From contig CADAKX010000023.1 in the NCBI GenBank assembly GCA_902788605.1, positions 1-53,031 of the forward strand: a stretch of 53,031 bases of DNA, read 5' to 3'. The stretch is from an uncultured Prevotellaceae bacterium (GTDB lineage: Bacteria > Bacteroidota > Bacteroidia > Bacteroidales > Bacteroidaceae). This document shows, in pieces, positions 16,080-23,655 of the stretch. The notes beneath the pieces were generated by a model. The model was not told the origin of the DNA and did not search any database. It was given only the letters and a program-made list of their open reading frames with translations. The position numbers and the translations under genes are program-made. Position 1 is the stretch's first letter, and each line of letters starts with the position of its first letter.

Positions 16080-16298
16080 GCAGTGGACTTTCGTGGACTT
16101 TTTCGGACTGTCCGTGTTTGTCCGCGTAAGTCCGCTGCCACAGTCAAAATAGTCCGCGTAAGTCCGCTGCCACAGTCAAAGTAGTCCGCGTAAGTCCGCT
16201 GCCACAGTCAAAGTAGTCCGCGTAAGTCCGCTGCCACAGTCAAAATAGTCCGTGTAAGTCCGCTGCCACAGTCAAAATAGTCCGCGTAAGTCCGCTGC
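16080..16298. repeat. 19-bp repeat array upstream of the GxxExxY gene (32-bp period)
   Basis: The core in reverse orientation, GTCCGCGTAAGTCCGCTGC, occurs at 16120, 16152, 16184, 16216, 16248 (one change) and 16280: an exact 32-bp period with a nearly constant 13-bp spacer CACAGTCAAAATA or CACAGTCAAAGTA. The block before the first core (16080-16119) carries the palindrome CGGACTGTCCG and begins GCAGTGGAC. The constant spacers rule out a CRISPR array. The array ends 6 bp before the stop of the DJ-1 gene. Confidence 0.9.
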
Positions 16299-16303
16299 TA
16301 AAT

Positions 16304-16834
16304 TTAACTCATCAGGTGTTTGAATCGCATGCCCTCGGCTATCTGGTCGCTGACTTCCTTGCTGACGAGCTGTGAAAGGAGCTCATAGGCAAAGGGGAAG
16401 GCTGCTGCAGGACCTTCGGCGGTGGTGATGTTGCCATCGACGGTGACGAGGTCGGCCGTATAGTGGGCCTTGGTGAGGAGCTTCTCGAAACCAGGATAAC
16501 AGGTGGCACGTTTGCCATCGGCACAGATGGCAGCCACCTTCTTGCCTGCCTGAGCCTGTGCGAGCACAGCCTGACGCACGCCTGCATGCTCATAGAGGTT
16601 TGAGGCGCCTGGCATACCGCCTGGCAGGAACAGCAGGTCGGCATCGCTGAAGTCGCAATCCTCGATCATGGCATCAGCCACGATCTGCACGTTGTGGGCT
16701 GTTGTCACCACCTGACTGTCGCCTGTGACGCTCACCGTCACCACATCAACACCTCCACGACGCAGTACGTCAACAGGAATCAACGCCTCGACATCCTCGA
16801 AGCCGTTGGCAAGAAAAACATAAACTTTTGCCAT
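16304..16834 (-). CDS. DJ-1/PfpI family protein with a shortened active-site helix
   Basis: A 176-aa protein of the DJ-1/YajL group, glutamine-amidotransferase-like proteins linked to protection from glyoxals and oxidative stress. The start MAKVYVFLANGFEDVEAL is typical (Glu near residue 15 is the conserved active-site acid); LLFLPGGMPGASNL and the nucleophile Cys in VAAICAD follow. In DJ-1 and YajL the Cys is followed by about 18 residues (helix) before the next strand; here VAAICAD runs straight into GKRATCYPG, so about 12 residues seem to be missing in frame. The C-terminal TAEGPAAAFPFAYEL is normal. It may be impaired, or the base calls may have lost repeats here. An upstream 11-codon extension lies in the promoter and is not used. 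Confidence 0.85.
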   Translation of the reverse strand: MAKVYVFLANGFEDVEALIPVDVLRRGGVDVVTVSVTGDSQVVTTAHNVQIVADAMIEDCDFSDADLLFLPGGMPGASNLYEHAGVRQAVLAQAQAGKKVAAICADGKRATCYPGFEKLLTKAHYTADLVTVDGNITTAEGPAAAFPFAYELLSQLVSKEVSDQIAEGMRFKHLMS

Positions 16835-16872
16835 AATTTCAAATTTAATTTGTACTTTTGCAGGCAAAGTTA
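16827..16872. promoter_or_regulatory. Divergent promoters of the DJ-1 gene and nadK
   Basis: Toward nadK: TTTG at 16827-16830, then 22 bp, then TACTTTTG at 16853-16860, about 50 nt before the ATG. Toward the DJ-1 gene: TAACTTTG on the minus strand (16865-16872), about 25 nt before its ATG, without a clear -33 box. The two -7 boxes overlap back to back, so the genes may compete for polymerase. Confidence 0.65.
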
Positions 16873-16909
16873 CAAAAACTTTACGAATTCAGAAAGAAAA
16901 AGCAGAAAT

Positions 16910-17812
16910 ATGTCATCGAAGTCACTCACTTTTGCCCTCTTTGGCAATCTCTATCAGCAGGAGAAATCGGCTGCTATCCATCAGGTGCTGGCGTGCCTGA
17001 AGGTGCATGGCGCCCGTGTGGTCATTGATGAGGAGTACTATCATTTCATCAATGAGATGTGTGATGTGCGCAGTATCTTGAGTGCATCGAAATGTTGCTT
17101 TACCACGTTTACTGGTAATGACTTCGAGGCCGACTTCGCCATCTCGATGGGAGGCGACGGCACCTTTCTGAAGACAGCCAGTAGGGTGGGCATCAAGCAG
17201 ATACCTATCTTGGGCATCAATATGGGCCGACTGGGTTTCCTGGCCGATGTGCCTTCTGACGACGTAGAGGCTTGCCTGCAGGCGCTGTACCACGATGACT
17301 TTGCGGTGGAAAGTCGTGCTGTGATTCAGGTGAAGGCCGACGGACATGAGCATGACGAGCCTTTGTATGCCCTGAACGATGTGGCCATCCTGAAGCGCGA
17401 CACCGCTTCGATGATTGCCATCCGTGCCAGCATCAATGGTCAGTATCTCAACACCTATCAGGCTGACGGACTGATTGTCAGTACGCCTACGGGTTCTACG
17501 GCCTATAGTCTGTCTAACGGTGGTCCTATCATCGTGCCTGGCACGAAGGTGTTCTCGATGACAGCTGTGGCACCCCATTCTTTGAACGTGCGTCCCATCG
17601 TCTTCTCCGACTCGAGTATCGTGGAACTCGATGTGGAGAGTCGCTCGCACAGTTTCCTGGTGGCCATCGACGGACGCTCCGAGAAATTCAAGGAGGGTAC
17701 CAAGATCACCTTGCGCCGTGCTCCCTATGATGTGAAGGTGGTGAAGCGCTCTGACCATCGCTATTTCAACACTTTGCGTGAAAAGATGATGTGGGGCGCA
17801 GACACGCGCTGA
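16910..17812 (+). CDS. nadK: NAD kinase
   Basis: A 300-aa cytosolic enzyme that phosphorylates NAD to NADP. The ATP/NAD site motif ISMGGDGTFLKTA is near residues 80-92, ILGINMGRLGFLAD near 101-114, LNDVAILKR near 158, and the second conserved block VSTPTGSTAYSLSNGGPII near 189-207. The start at 16910 fits both the family (MSSKSLTFALFGN) and the promoter at 16827-16860; 72 open codons further upstream belong to the divergent gene's territory. It is a single-gene unit as far as can be seen. Confidence 0.95.
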   Translation: MSSKSLTFALFGNLYQQEKSAAIHQVLACLKVHGARVVIDEEYYHFINEMCDVRSILSASKCCFTTFTGNDFEADFAISMGGDGTFLKTASRVGIKQIPILGINMGRLGFLADVPSDDVEACLQALYHDDFAVESRAVIQVKADGHEHDEPLYALNDVAILKRDTASMIAIRASINGQYLNTYQADGLIVSTPTGSTAYSLSNGGPIIVPGTKVFSMTAVAPHSLNVRPIVFSDSSIVELDVESRSHSFLVAIDGRSEKFKEGTKITLRRAPYDVKVVKRSDHRYFNTLREKMMWGADTR

Positions 17813-17880
17813 CGCCCTCAGGCAGAAAAATCCCCTGAACCTCTTGGAAAAAGGTTTTAATACGTTGTTTTTAACGTAAA

Positions 17881-17956
17881 ATCACGTCGTGATTAATTAA
17901 AATCACGACGTGATTTTATATTTTCACGACGTGATTATTTATTTTCACGTCGTGAT
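17881..17956. repeat. Four palindromes on an exact 21-bp period
   Basis: A 13-bp near-perfect palindrome of the form (A/T)TCACG(T/A)CGTGAT occurs at 17881-17893, 17902-17914, 17923-17935 and 17944-17956. The starts are exactly 21 bp apart, two helical turns, with AT-only spacers. The centre bases are T, A, A, T. The tract lies in the 457-bp gap between nadK and the ABC operon, about 240 bp upstream of that operon's promoter and about 70 bp past the nadK stop. It could be a multi-site operator, a nadK transcript-end structure, or a dispersed repeat. Nothing else is seen between 17957 and 18167. Confidence 0.85.
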
Positions 17957-18167
17957 TTTAATGTTTAGACGCCCTTCTGGCTTGTTTTTCTCTTCCAGTC
18001 CTCTTGTTTTCTTGCGAGGATGCGCTATGTTTGTTGTGTGAATGTCTGTCGAAAGCATCGCATATAGAAACGCCTTCCTGCGTATATTTAATAAAAGAGG
18101 TACGCGATAGGGTGGGAGGCGCATAATGTTAAATGATGTAAAAGTAACGCAGAAAAGTTGGAAAACA

Positions 18168-18224
18168 TTTGGAAGGAAAGGGAATATGTTATACTTTTGC
18201 AGTGTGCTATTAAGGTAGTACACT
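18168..18224 (+). promoter_or_regulatory. Promoter and probable YtrA-type operator of the ABC operon
   Basis: TTTG at 18168-18171, 20 bp, then TACTTTTG at 18192-18199 is a near-consensus promoter. Directly after it, 18201-18224 holds the inverted repeat AGTGTGCTA ... TAGTACACT. Half-sites of this GTGTA/TACAC kind are typical of YtrA-subfamily GntR repressors, and the last gene of the operon (19984-20346) encodes one. Binding at the transcription start would block polymerase, so autoregulation of the operon is the likely arrangement. Confidence 0.7.
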
Positions 18225-18269
18225 AATACAGAATGTTTTTAAGTTATTAAATGAATAATTAAAAGAGTT

Positions 18270-19088
18270 ATGATCAACGTAAACAACATCAGTTTCAAGT
18301 ATGCCGGACAGAAGCGTCTGGTATTCGATGACTTCAGCATGCAGCTGGAGGAGAACCGCATCTATGGTCTGCTGGGCAAGAATGGCACAGGCAAGAGCAC
18401 GCTGCTCTACCTGCTTTCTGGCCTGCTACGCCCTGCTGAGGGTTCTGTGAGTTGCGACGGCATCGCAACATACAAGCGCCAGGCCGAGATGCTGAGCAAC
18501 GTATTTCTGGTGACGGAGGAGTTTGAACTGCCCTCCATCCGCCTCTCTGAGTATGTGAAGCTCTACAAGCCCTTCTACCCCCATTTCTCTGAGGAGATTC
18601 TGCAGAGATGTCTGGCCGACTTTGAGATGACCTCCGATGTCCACCTGGGACAGTTGTCTATGGGTCAGCGCAAGAAGGCCTACATTTCCTTCGCGATGGC
18701 TACCAACACCAAGTACCTGTTGATGGACGAGCCTACCAATGGTCTCGACATCCCTTCGAAGTCACAGTTCCGCAAGGTGATTGCCCAGCACATGACAGAC
18801 GATCGCACGGTAATCATCTCTACCCACCAGGTTCACGATGTGGAGCAGTTGCTCGACCACGTCCTGATTCTCGACCAGCGCAGCGTATTGCTCAATGCCT
18901 CGATGCAGGATATCATGGATCAGTACACCTTTGAATATCGCACACCCCAGCAGATGGATGCCGATGTGCTCTATGCCGAGCCCACGCTCCAGGGCAATGC
19001 CGTCGTTGCCAAGCGCAAGGAGGGCGATGCCGAGACACAAGTGAACCTCGAACTCCTGTTTAACTATAAGACTCAGGCAAAGATTTAA
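18270..19088 (+). CDS. ABC transporter ATP-binding protein (YtrB-like)
   Basis: A 272-aa ABC ATPase. Walker A is GKNGTGKST (about residues 36-44), the signature is LSMGQRKK (about 130-137, a variant of LSGGQ), Walker B is YLLMDEPTNGLD (about 149-160), and the switch His is in VIISTHQVHD. The C-terminal 70 residues are not conserved. It partners the membrane protein that starts 20 bp downstream. With the YtrA-type regulator this is the ytr-like arrangement seen in Firmicutes and Bacteroidota, often induced by cell-envelope stress; the substrate is unknown. Confidence 0.92.
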   Translation: MINVNNISFKYAGQKRLVFDDFSMQLEENRIYGLLGKNGTGKSTLLYLLSGLLRPAEGSVSCDGIATYKRQAEMLSNVFLVTEEFELPSIRLSEYVKLYKPFYPHFSEEILQRCLADFEMTSDVHLGQLSMGQRKKAYISFAMATNTKYLLMDEPTNGLDIPSKSQFRKVIAQHMTDDRTVIISTHQVHDVEQLLDHVLILDQRSVLLNASMQDIMDQYTFEYRTPQQMDADVLYAEPTLQGNAVVAKRKEGDAETQVNLELLFNYKTQAKI

Positions 19089-19108
19089 TTTAAAAAACAA
19101 TAGGAAAA

Positions 19109-19987
19109 ATGGAAAACTTCAATATAAATAGATTTGGTCAGGCACTGAAGTGCCACTTCCTTGTATCACGTAAGTCGTGGATTCGCATCTTTGGCATCTA
19201 CACGTTAGTGATGTTCGTTGCCAACCTGTTCTTTACCCGTGTAGCTGGTTGGAGCTATTCAAAAATGGAAGAACTCTATCAAGGTGAAGAATTGGTTACG
19301 GAATATGCTCATATTGTGAATGAAGCATCAAGTTTCTGCTTCATATTCTTTTGTTTTGCGATGCTCTTTGGTGCCAGCTATCTGTTTCCACAGATGAAGG
19401 ATACACGTAAGCGCTCTGCCTATTTGCTCTGGCCAGTGTCTAATAGTGAGAAATACATCATCAGTCTGCTTCATTCCACTATCTTGATGGCCATTCTCAC
19501 TGTTGTGGCTATTATTGCTGCCGATGCGTTGCGTGTCTTGGTAGATGCAATCACTGGGCGTGTTGTTGTGTGGGGCGTTCCTTTGTATGGAAGATACATT
19601 ACTAATGCGCCTGAATGGCAGGCAGTGTTGATGTTTGTTACCTGGATGTTCTATTACCATTCTCTCTATATCGTTGGTGGCACGCTGTTCCGTCGCTTCC
19701 AGTTCCTGTCAACCAGTATTGTGATTGTGACTGTTACGATTCTGCTGATGATAATCATTAAGCAGACGGGACTGGCAGATATTGACTATCATTTATGGGA
19801 CTACGAACCCACTGGTGAAGTCTTCCAATATAATGGAACAACTTACGATGTAAAGCATGCTGTCTATAACCCCCGCTTCTATTTCGCCATTCTGGGTGGC
19901 TGGCTTATCATCGCCGCTCACTATTGGGCTTCGTTTAAACTCTTCTGCCGCATGCAGGTGATTAACAATAAATGGTTGAACGTATGA
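19109..19987 (+). CDS. ABC transporter membrane subunit
   Basis: A 292-aa membrane protein with about six predicted hydrophobic segments (for example IFGIYTLVMFVANLFF near 28, FCFIFFCFAMLFGASYLF near 73, ILMAILTVVAIIAADALRV near 120, IVIVTVTILLMIIIK near 203, and FAILGGWLIIAAHYWASF near 260). No enzymatic motif. Its place between an ABC ATPase and a YtrA-type regulator identifies it as the permease of that system. It overlaps the regulator gene by 4 bp (ATGA). The base composition is a little lower in GC than the ATPase gene. Confidence 0.8.
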   Translation: MENFNINRFGQALKCHFLVSRKSWIRIFGIYTLVMFVANLFFTRVAGWSYSKMEELYQGEELVTEYAHIVNEASSFCFIFFCFAMLFGASYLFPQMKDTRKRSAYLLWPVSNSEKYIISLLHSTILMAILTVVAIIAADALRVLVDAITGRVVVWGVPLYGRYITNAPEWQAVLMFVTWMFYYHSLYIVGGTLFRRFQFLSTSIVIVTVTILLMIIIKQTGLADIDYHLWDYEPTGEVFQYNGTTYDVKHAVYNPRFYFAILGGWLIIAAHYWASFKLFCRMQVINNKWLNV

Positions 19988-20346
19988 TTTTCAATTCAGA
20001 TAAACCCATTTTCTTGCAGATGGCCGATAGGCTGTGTGACGAGATACTGGCCGACAAGTACAAGGACGACGACCGCATCCCATCGGTGCGAGAGTACGCC
20101 GTACTGCTGGAGGTGAACACCAACACCGCCGTGAAGGCCTATGATGAACTGGCTCGCGCGAACATTATATATAATAAGAGAGGACTGGGCTACTTCGTGA
20201 CTAAAGGCGCGAAGAAACAAATCCTGAAAGAGCGCAAGCAGGTGTTTATGAAAGAGCAGTTGCCAGAGCTCTTCCGACAGATGCAATTGCTGGGCATTAC
20301 GTTAGAAGATGTTAAAGTGGCGTATGATCTGCAACAAAACGCATAA
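19984..20346 (+). CDS. GntR family regulator, YtrA subfamily
   Basis: A 120-aa repressor with an N-terminal winged helix (PIFLQMADRLCDEILADKYK, then IPSVREYAVLLEVNTNTAVKAYDEL, the recognition region) and a short C-terminal part (LFRQMQLLGITLEDV) without an effector domain, as expected for YtrA. The start that overlaps the permease stop as ATGA is preferred to an upstream Met because MIFNSDKPIFLQ matches family N-termini. It probably binds the inverted repeat at 18201-18224 and represses this operon. Confidence 0.92.
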   Translation: MIFNSDKPIFLQMADRLCDEILADKYKDDDRIPSVREYAVLLEVNTNTAVKAYDELARANIIYNKRGLGYFVTKGAKKQILKERKQVFMKEQLPELFRQMQLLGITLEDVKVAYDLQQNA

Positions 20347-20365
20347 GGCGTGCGTCTAACGTTTA

Positions 20366-20414
20366 GCAGCGGACTTACACGGACAAACACAAACAGTCCG
20401 AAGTGGTCCGCTGC
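20366..20414. repeat. Solitary member of the GCAGCGGAC repeat family
   Basis: A 49-bp element with GCAGCGGAC at its left end and the inverted GTCCGCTGC at its right end (one core copy, GCAGCGGACTTACACGGAC, then AAACAC, AGTCCG and AAGTG). It has the shape of a complete hairpin unit from which the larger arrays at 14503-16298 may have expanded. It sits between the YtrA-type gene and the efflux operon, ending 16 bp before the ATPase start codon. Confidence 0.8.
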
Positions 20415-20429
20415 ATAAAAAAAGAAATT

Positions 20430-21089
20430 ATGATTCACTTAGAAAACGTAAACAAGACTTACTTCGGTGCTCAGCCCCTGCATGTACTGAAAGGCATCAA
20501 CCTCGATATCGAGGCTGGTGAGTTCGTGAGCATCATGGGCGCATCCGGCTCTGGTAAGTCCACCCTGCTCAACATCCTGGGTATCCTGGATAACTATGAC
20601 TCAGGACTCTACACCTTGAATGGTGTGCGCATCTGGGACCTCTCAGAGCGTAAGGCTGCCGAGTATCGTAACCACATGATTGGTTTTATATTCCAGTCGT
20701 TCAATCTTATCTCGTTTAAGAATGCAGTGGAGAACGTAGAGTTGCCACTGTTCTATCAAGGTGTGTCGCGCAAAAAGCGACACACCCTTGCTATGGAATA
20801 TCTGGAACGTCTGGGACTGAAAGAGTGGGCCGACCACTATCCCAACGAACTCTCGGGTGGACAGAAACAGCGTGTGGCCATTGCCCGTGCGCTGATCACG
20901 AAGCCCCAGATGATTCTCGCCGATGAGCCCACGGGTGCACTCGACTCGAAGACATCTATTGAGGTGATGCAACTGCTCAAGGACCTCAACGCCCAGGAGC
21001 ACATCACGCAGGTCATCGTGACCCACGACCCCACAGTGGCTCAGCAAACCAATCGCATTATTCGTATCAAGGATGGAGTTATTGAATGA
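20430..21089 (+). CDS. MacB/LolD-type ABC transporter ATP-binding protein
   Basis: A 219-aa ATPase of the MacB/LolD/FtsE group. Walker A GASGSGKST (about residues 37-45), Q-loop FIFQSFNLISF (about 85), signature NELSGGQKQRVAIARAL (about 137-153), Walker B MILADEPTGALD (about 160-171), and VIVTHDP with the switch His. The start MIHLENVNKTYFG is preferred to an upstream Met inside the repeat. It overlaps the first permease gene by 17 bp, and with the genes to 26110 it forms an ABC efflux pump of the MacAB-TolC kind. Confidence 0.94.
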   Translation: MIHLENVNKTYFGAQPLHVLKGINLDIEAGEFVSIMGASGSGKSTLLNILGILDNYDSGLYTLNGVRIWDLSERKAAEYRNHMIGFIFQSFNLISFKNAVENVELPLFYQGVSRKKRHTLAMEYLERLGLKEWADHYPNELSGGQKQRVAIARALITKPQMILADEPTGALDSKTSIEVMQLLKDLNAQEHITQVIVTHDPTVAQQTNRIIRIKDGVIE

Positions 21090-22311
21090 AATATGGCAGA
21101 CCGCTCGTCGCAATAAGTTGCGCACGGCGCTTACTGGCTTCGCAGTGGCATGGGGCATTTTTATGCTCATCGTGCTGCTGGGAGCTGGCAATGGTCTTAT
21201 CAATGCCAACCTGAAACAGACAGACCGCTTCCTGAGTAGTTCGATGGTGGTCTTCGGCAGCGAGACGTCAATGCCCTATCAAGGTATGAAGGAGGGACGT
21301 TGGATCCATCTGCGCGAGCGCGACATCGACATTACTGACGAGGAGTTCAAGACAGTTATCGACGAGGTGGGCGCTCAGTATTTCACTTCTGGCCTCATCA
21401 GCAACGGACAGCAGTATCTGAGTAGTCAGATTGCTGGTGTCTATCCCAACCATATCAAGATAGATAAGGTGGAGATGATGGAGGGTCGCTTCATCAACAA
21501 CATCGACATCCAGCAGAAGCGCAAGGTGCTGGTGATCAGCAACAAGCAGGCAAAGGAACTGAAAACGCATATAGGACAGTTTGTGAAGGTGGGCAACTTC
21601 GCCTTCCAGATTGTGGGTATCTATAAGGAACAGGAGAACGGACGCGCCAACATGTTCTCGTCATATTCTGCCATCAAGAGCATCTATGGTGCAAGAACCG
21701 ATGATGCAGGCCGCATCGAGTTTACTTTCCATGGACTGAAGTCGATGGCCGAGAACGACGCCTTTGAGAAGGACTATCGTCAGCGCCTGAACCTGGCGCA
21801 TCAGGTACATCCTGAGGACGAGAGCGCCATCTACCTGTGGAACCGCTATACACAGAACATGCAGATGCAGGATGGAATCAGCATCATCCGTACGGCCCTA
21901 TGGATTGTGGGCCTCTTCACGCTGCTCTCTGGCATCGTGGGTGTCTCGAACATCATGCTCATTACGGTGAAGGAGCGCACTCACGAGTTTGGTATCCGCA
22001 AAGCCATTGGTGCCAAGCCCTGGAGCATCCTGAAGTTGATTATTGTCGAGAGCGTGATTATCACCACCATCTTTGGCTATATCGGCATGATTCTCGGCAT
22101 TGCTGCCAATGAATATATGGATGCCACGATAGGTCATACGAAGGTGGACGCAGGACTCTTTAAGGCCACGATGTTCCTCGACCCCACCGTGGGACTCGAT
22201 GTGTGCTTCGAGGCTACGATGGTGATGATCATCGCAGGCACCATCGCAGGACTGATTCCTGCATTGAAAGCATCAAGAATACGCCCCATTGAGGCCTTAA
22301 GAGCAGACTAG
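21073..22311 (+). CDS. MacB-like ABC transporter permease 1
   Basis: A 412-aa FtsX/MacB-type inner-membrane protein: one N-terminal membrane helix (LTGFAVAWGIFMLIVLLGAGNG, about residues 20-41), a long periplasmic MacB_PCD domain (about 42-280), then three helices (LWIVGLFTLLSGIVGVSNIML, VIITTIFGYIGMILGIAA, MVMIIAGTIAGLIPALKASR) with the FtsX core motif VKERTHEFGIRKAIGAKPWSI between them. The typical ending ALKASRIRPIEALRAD is present. It pairs with the next, related permease, probably as a heterodimer. Confidence 0.93.
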   Translation: MELLNEIWQTARRNKLRTALTGFAVAWGIFMLIVLLGAGNGLINANLKQTDRFLSSSMVVFGSETSMPYQGMKEGRWIHLRERDIDITDEEFKTVIDEVGAQYFTSGLISNGQQYLSSQIAGVYPNHIKIDKVEMMEGRFINNIDIQQKRKVLVISNKQAKELKTHIGQFVKVGNFAFQIVGIYKEQENGRANMFSSYSAIKSIYGARTDDAGRIEFTFHGLKSMAENDAFEKDYRQRLNLAHQVHPEDESAIYLWNRYTQNMQMQDGISIIRTALWIVGLFTLLSGIVGVSNIMLITVKERTHEFGIRKAIGAKPWSILKLIIVESVIITTIFGYIGMILGIAANEYMDATIGHTKVDAGLFKATMFLDPTVGLDVCFEATMVMIIAGTIAGLIPALKASRIRPIEALRAD

Positions 22312-22345
22312 TCTGACTAGTGAAACAAGAGATACCAGATAAATT

Positions 22346-23593
22346 ATGAGATTAGATTTAGATACATATAGAGAGATTCTAGACACGCTGACTCGCAACA
22401 AGAGTCGCACGTTCCTCACGGGCTTCGGCGTGTTCTGGGGTGTCTTCATGCTGGTGGCGCTCATTGGTGGCGGACAGGGCATCAAGGAACTGCTGAGCAA
22501 GAACTTCGAGGGCTTTGCCACCAATAGTGCTATGGTGTGGGCACAACCCACCACGAAGGCATATAAGGGTTTCCGAAAAGGACGTATGTGGAATATGGAG
22601 TATAAGGATGTGGCCCGTCTGAAGAGTCGCATTCCAGAACTCGACGTGGTGAGTCCTGTGTTGTTCTCGAGTGGAGGCACGGCCTACTTCGGCGATCGTA
22701 AGACGACAGTAGGTATCAATGGCGTGCAGGCCGACTATCAGCGGGTGAGTGAACCCAAGATGCGCTATGGACGCTATCTCAATGACATGGATGTGGCTCA
22801 GCGTCGCAAGGTCTGTGTCATCCAGAAAAAGACCTATAAGGACCTCTTCCCTGGCGGTGGCGATCCTTGTGGTAATTTCATCCGTGTGGACTCGGTCTAT
22901 TACCAGATTGTGGGTGTGGACTACAGTACTGCCGAGGGTATCAGCTTCGGAGGCGAGTCGGGCACCACGATGTTACTGCCCATCTCGCTGATGCAGCAGA
23001 CTTATAACATGGGACAGAGTGTGCATCTGATTGCCTTGACGGGTAAGAAGGGTGTGGTGATGTCTACGATAACAGACCGCATCCGTGAAACGGTAGCTCG
23101 TGCACATACCGTCGACCCAACGGATGAACAGGGCGTGATGGTATTCAATACTGAGGTGTTGTTCCAAATGGTCGATGCCCTGTTTCGTGGCGTCAACTTC
23201 CTCATCTGGTTGGTGGGCCTCGGCACTCTGCTCGCGGGTGCCATCGGCGTTTCAAACATCATGATGGTCACCGTGCGTGAACGTACTATAGAGATAGGTA
23301 TCCGACGTGCCATCGGTGCTACGCCCAGGATGATTCTCTCGCAGATCATCTCAGAGAGTATCGTGCTGACGATGGTGGCAGGTATGAGTGGCATTCTCTT
23401 TGGAGTGCTGATCCTGCAGATGCTGGAACTGGCCAATACCGAGGATGGTATCCTGGCTGCTCACTTCCAGGTGGGCTTCTGGACTGCCATCTCCGCTGCA
23501 CTCGCCATCGCGGCGATGGGTGTGCTGGCTGGTCTTGCGCCTGCAGCACGAGCCATGAGCATCAAACCGGTTGACGCTATGCGAGACGAGTAA
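22346..23593 (+). CDS. MacB-like ABC transporter permease 2
   Basis: A 415-aa paralogue of the preceding permease with the same layout: N-terminal helix (FLTGFGVFWGVFMLVALIGGG), periplasmic MacB_PCD domain with GGTAYFGDRKTTVGINGV, and three C-terminal helices around VTVRERTIEIGIRRAIGATPRMI. It ends AARAMSIKPVDAMRDE. The 34-bp gap from permease 1 contains two GACTAGT copies (22306-22319). Two different half-permeases plus a separate ATPase is a common Bacteroidota version of MacB. Confidence 0.93.
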   Translation: MRLDLDTYREILDTLTRNKSRTFLTGFGVFWGVFMLVALIGGGQGIKELLSKNFEGFATNSAMVWAQPTTKAYKGFRKGRMWNMEYKDVARLKSRIPELDVVSPVLFSSGGTAYFGDRKTTVGINGVQADYQRVSEPKMRYGRYLNDMDVAQRRKVCVIQKKTYKDLFPGGGDPCGNFIRVDSVYYQIVGVDYSTAEGISFGGESGTTMLLPISLMQQTYNMGQSVHLIALTGKKGVVMSTITDRIRETVARAHTVDPTDEQGVMVFNTEVLFQMVDALFRGVNFLIWLVGLGTLLAGAIGVSNIMMVTVRERTIEIGIRRAIGATPRMILSQIISESIVLTMVAGMSGILFGVLILQMLELANTEDGILAAHFQVGFWTAISAALAIAAMGVLAGLAPAARAMSIKPVDAMRDE

Positions 23594-23655
23594 GGAAAGT
23601 CCAATATACCCATTAACCCAATATATTTCATCAGACAAATAAAAACAACCAAGAT

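Noticed and set aside
14503-16298. CRISPR array
   Set aside because: The repeats are regular but the spacers are constant within each array, and no cas genes are present.
16922-17758. 278-codon minus-strand frame across nadK
   Set aside because: Antisense to nadK; His/Arg-rich composition typical of shadow frames.
17945-18223. Possible 92-aa gene in the nadK-ABC gap
   Set aside because: It runs against the ABC promoter, overlaps a palindrome and reads as low-quality sequence without conserved features.
22306-22319. GACTAGT direct repeat as an insertion scar between the two permease genes
   Set aside because: Only two 7-bp copies, partly formed by the stop codon; no evidence of a lost element.
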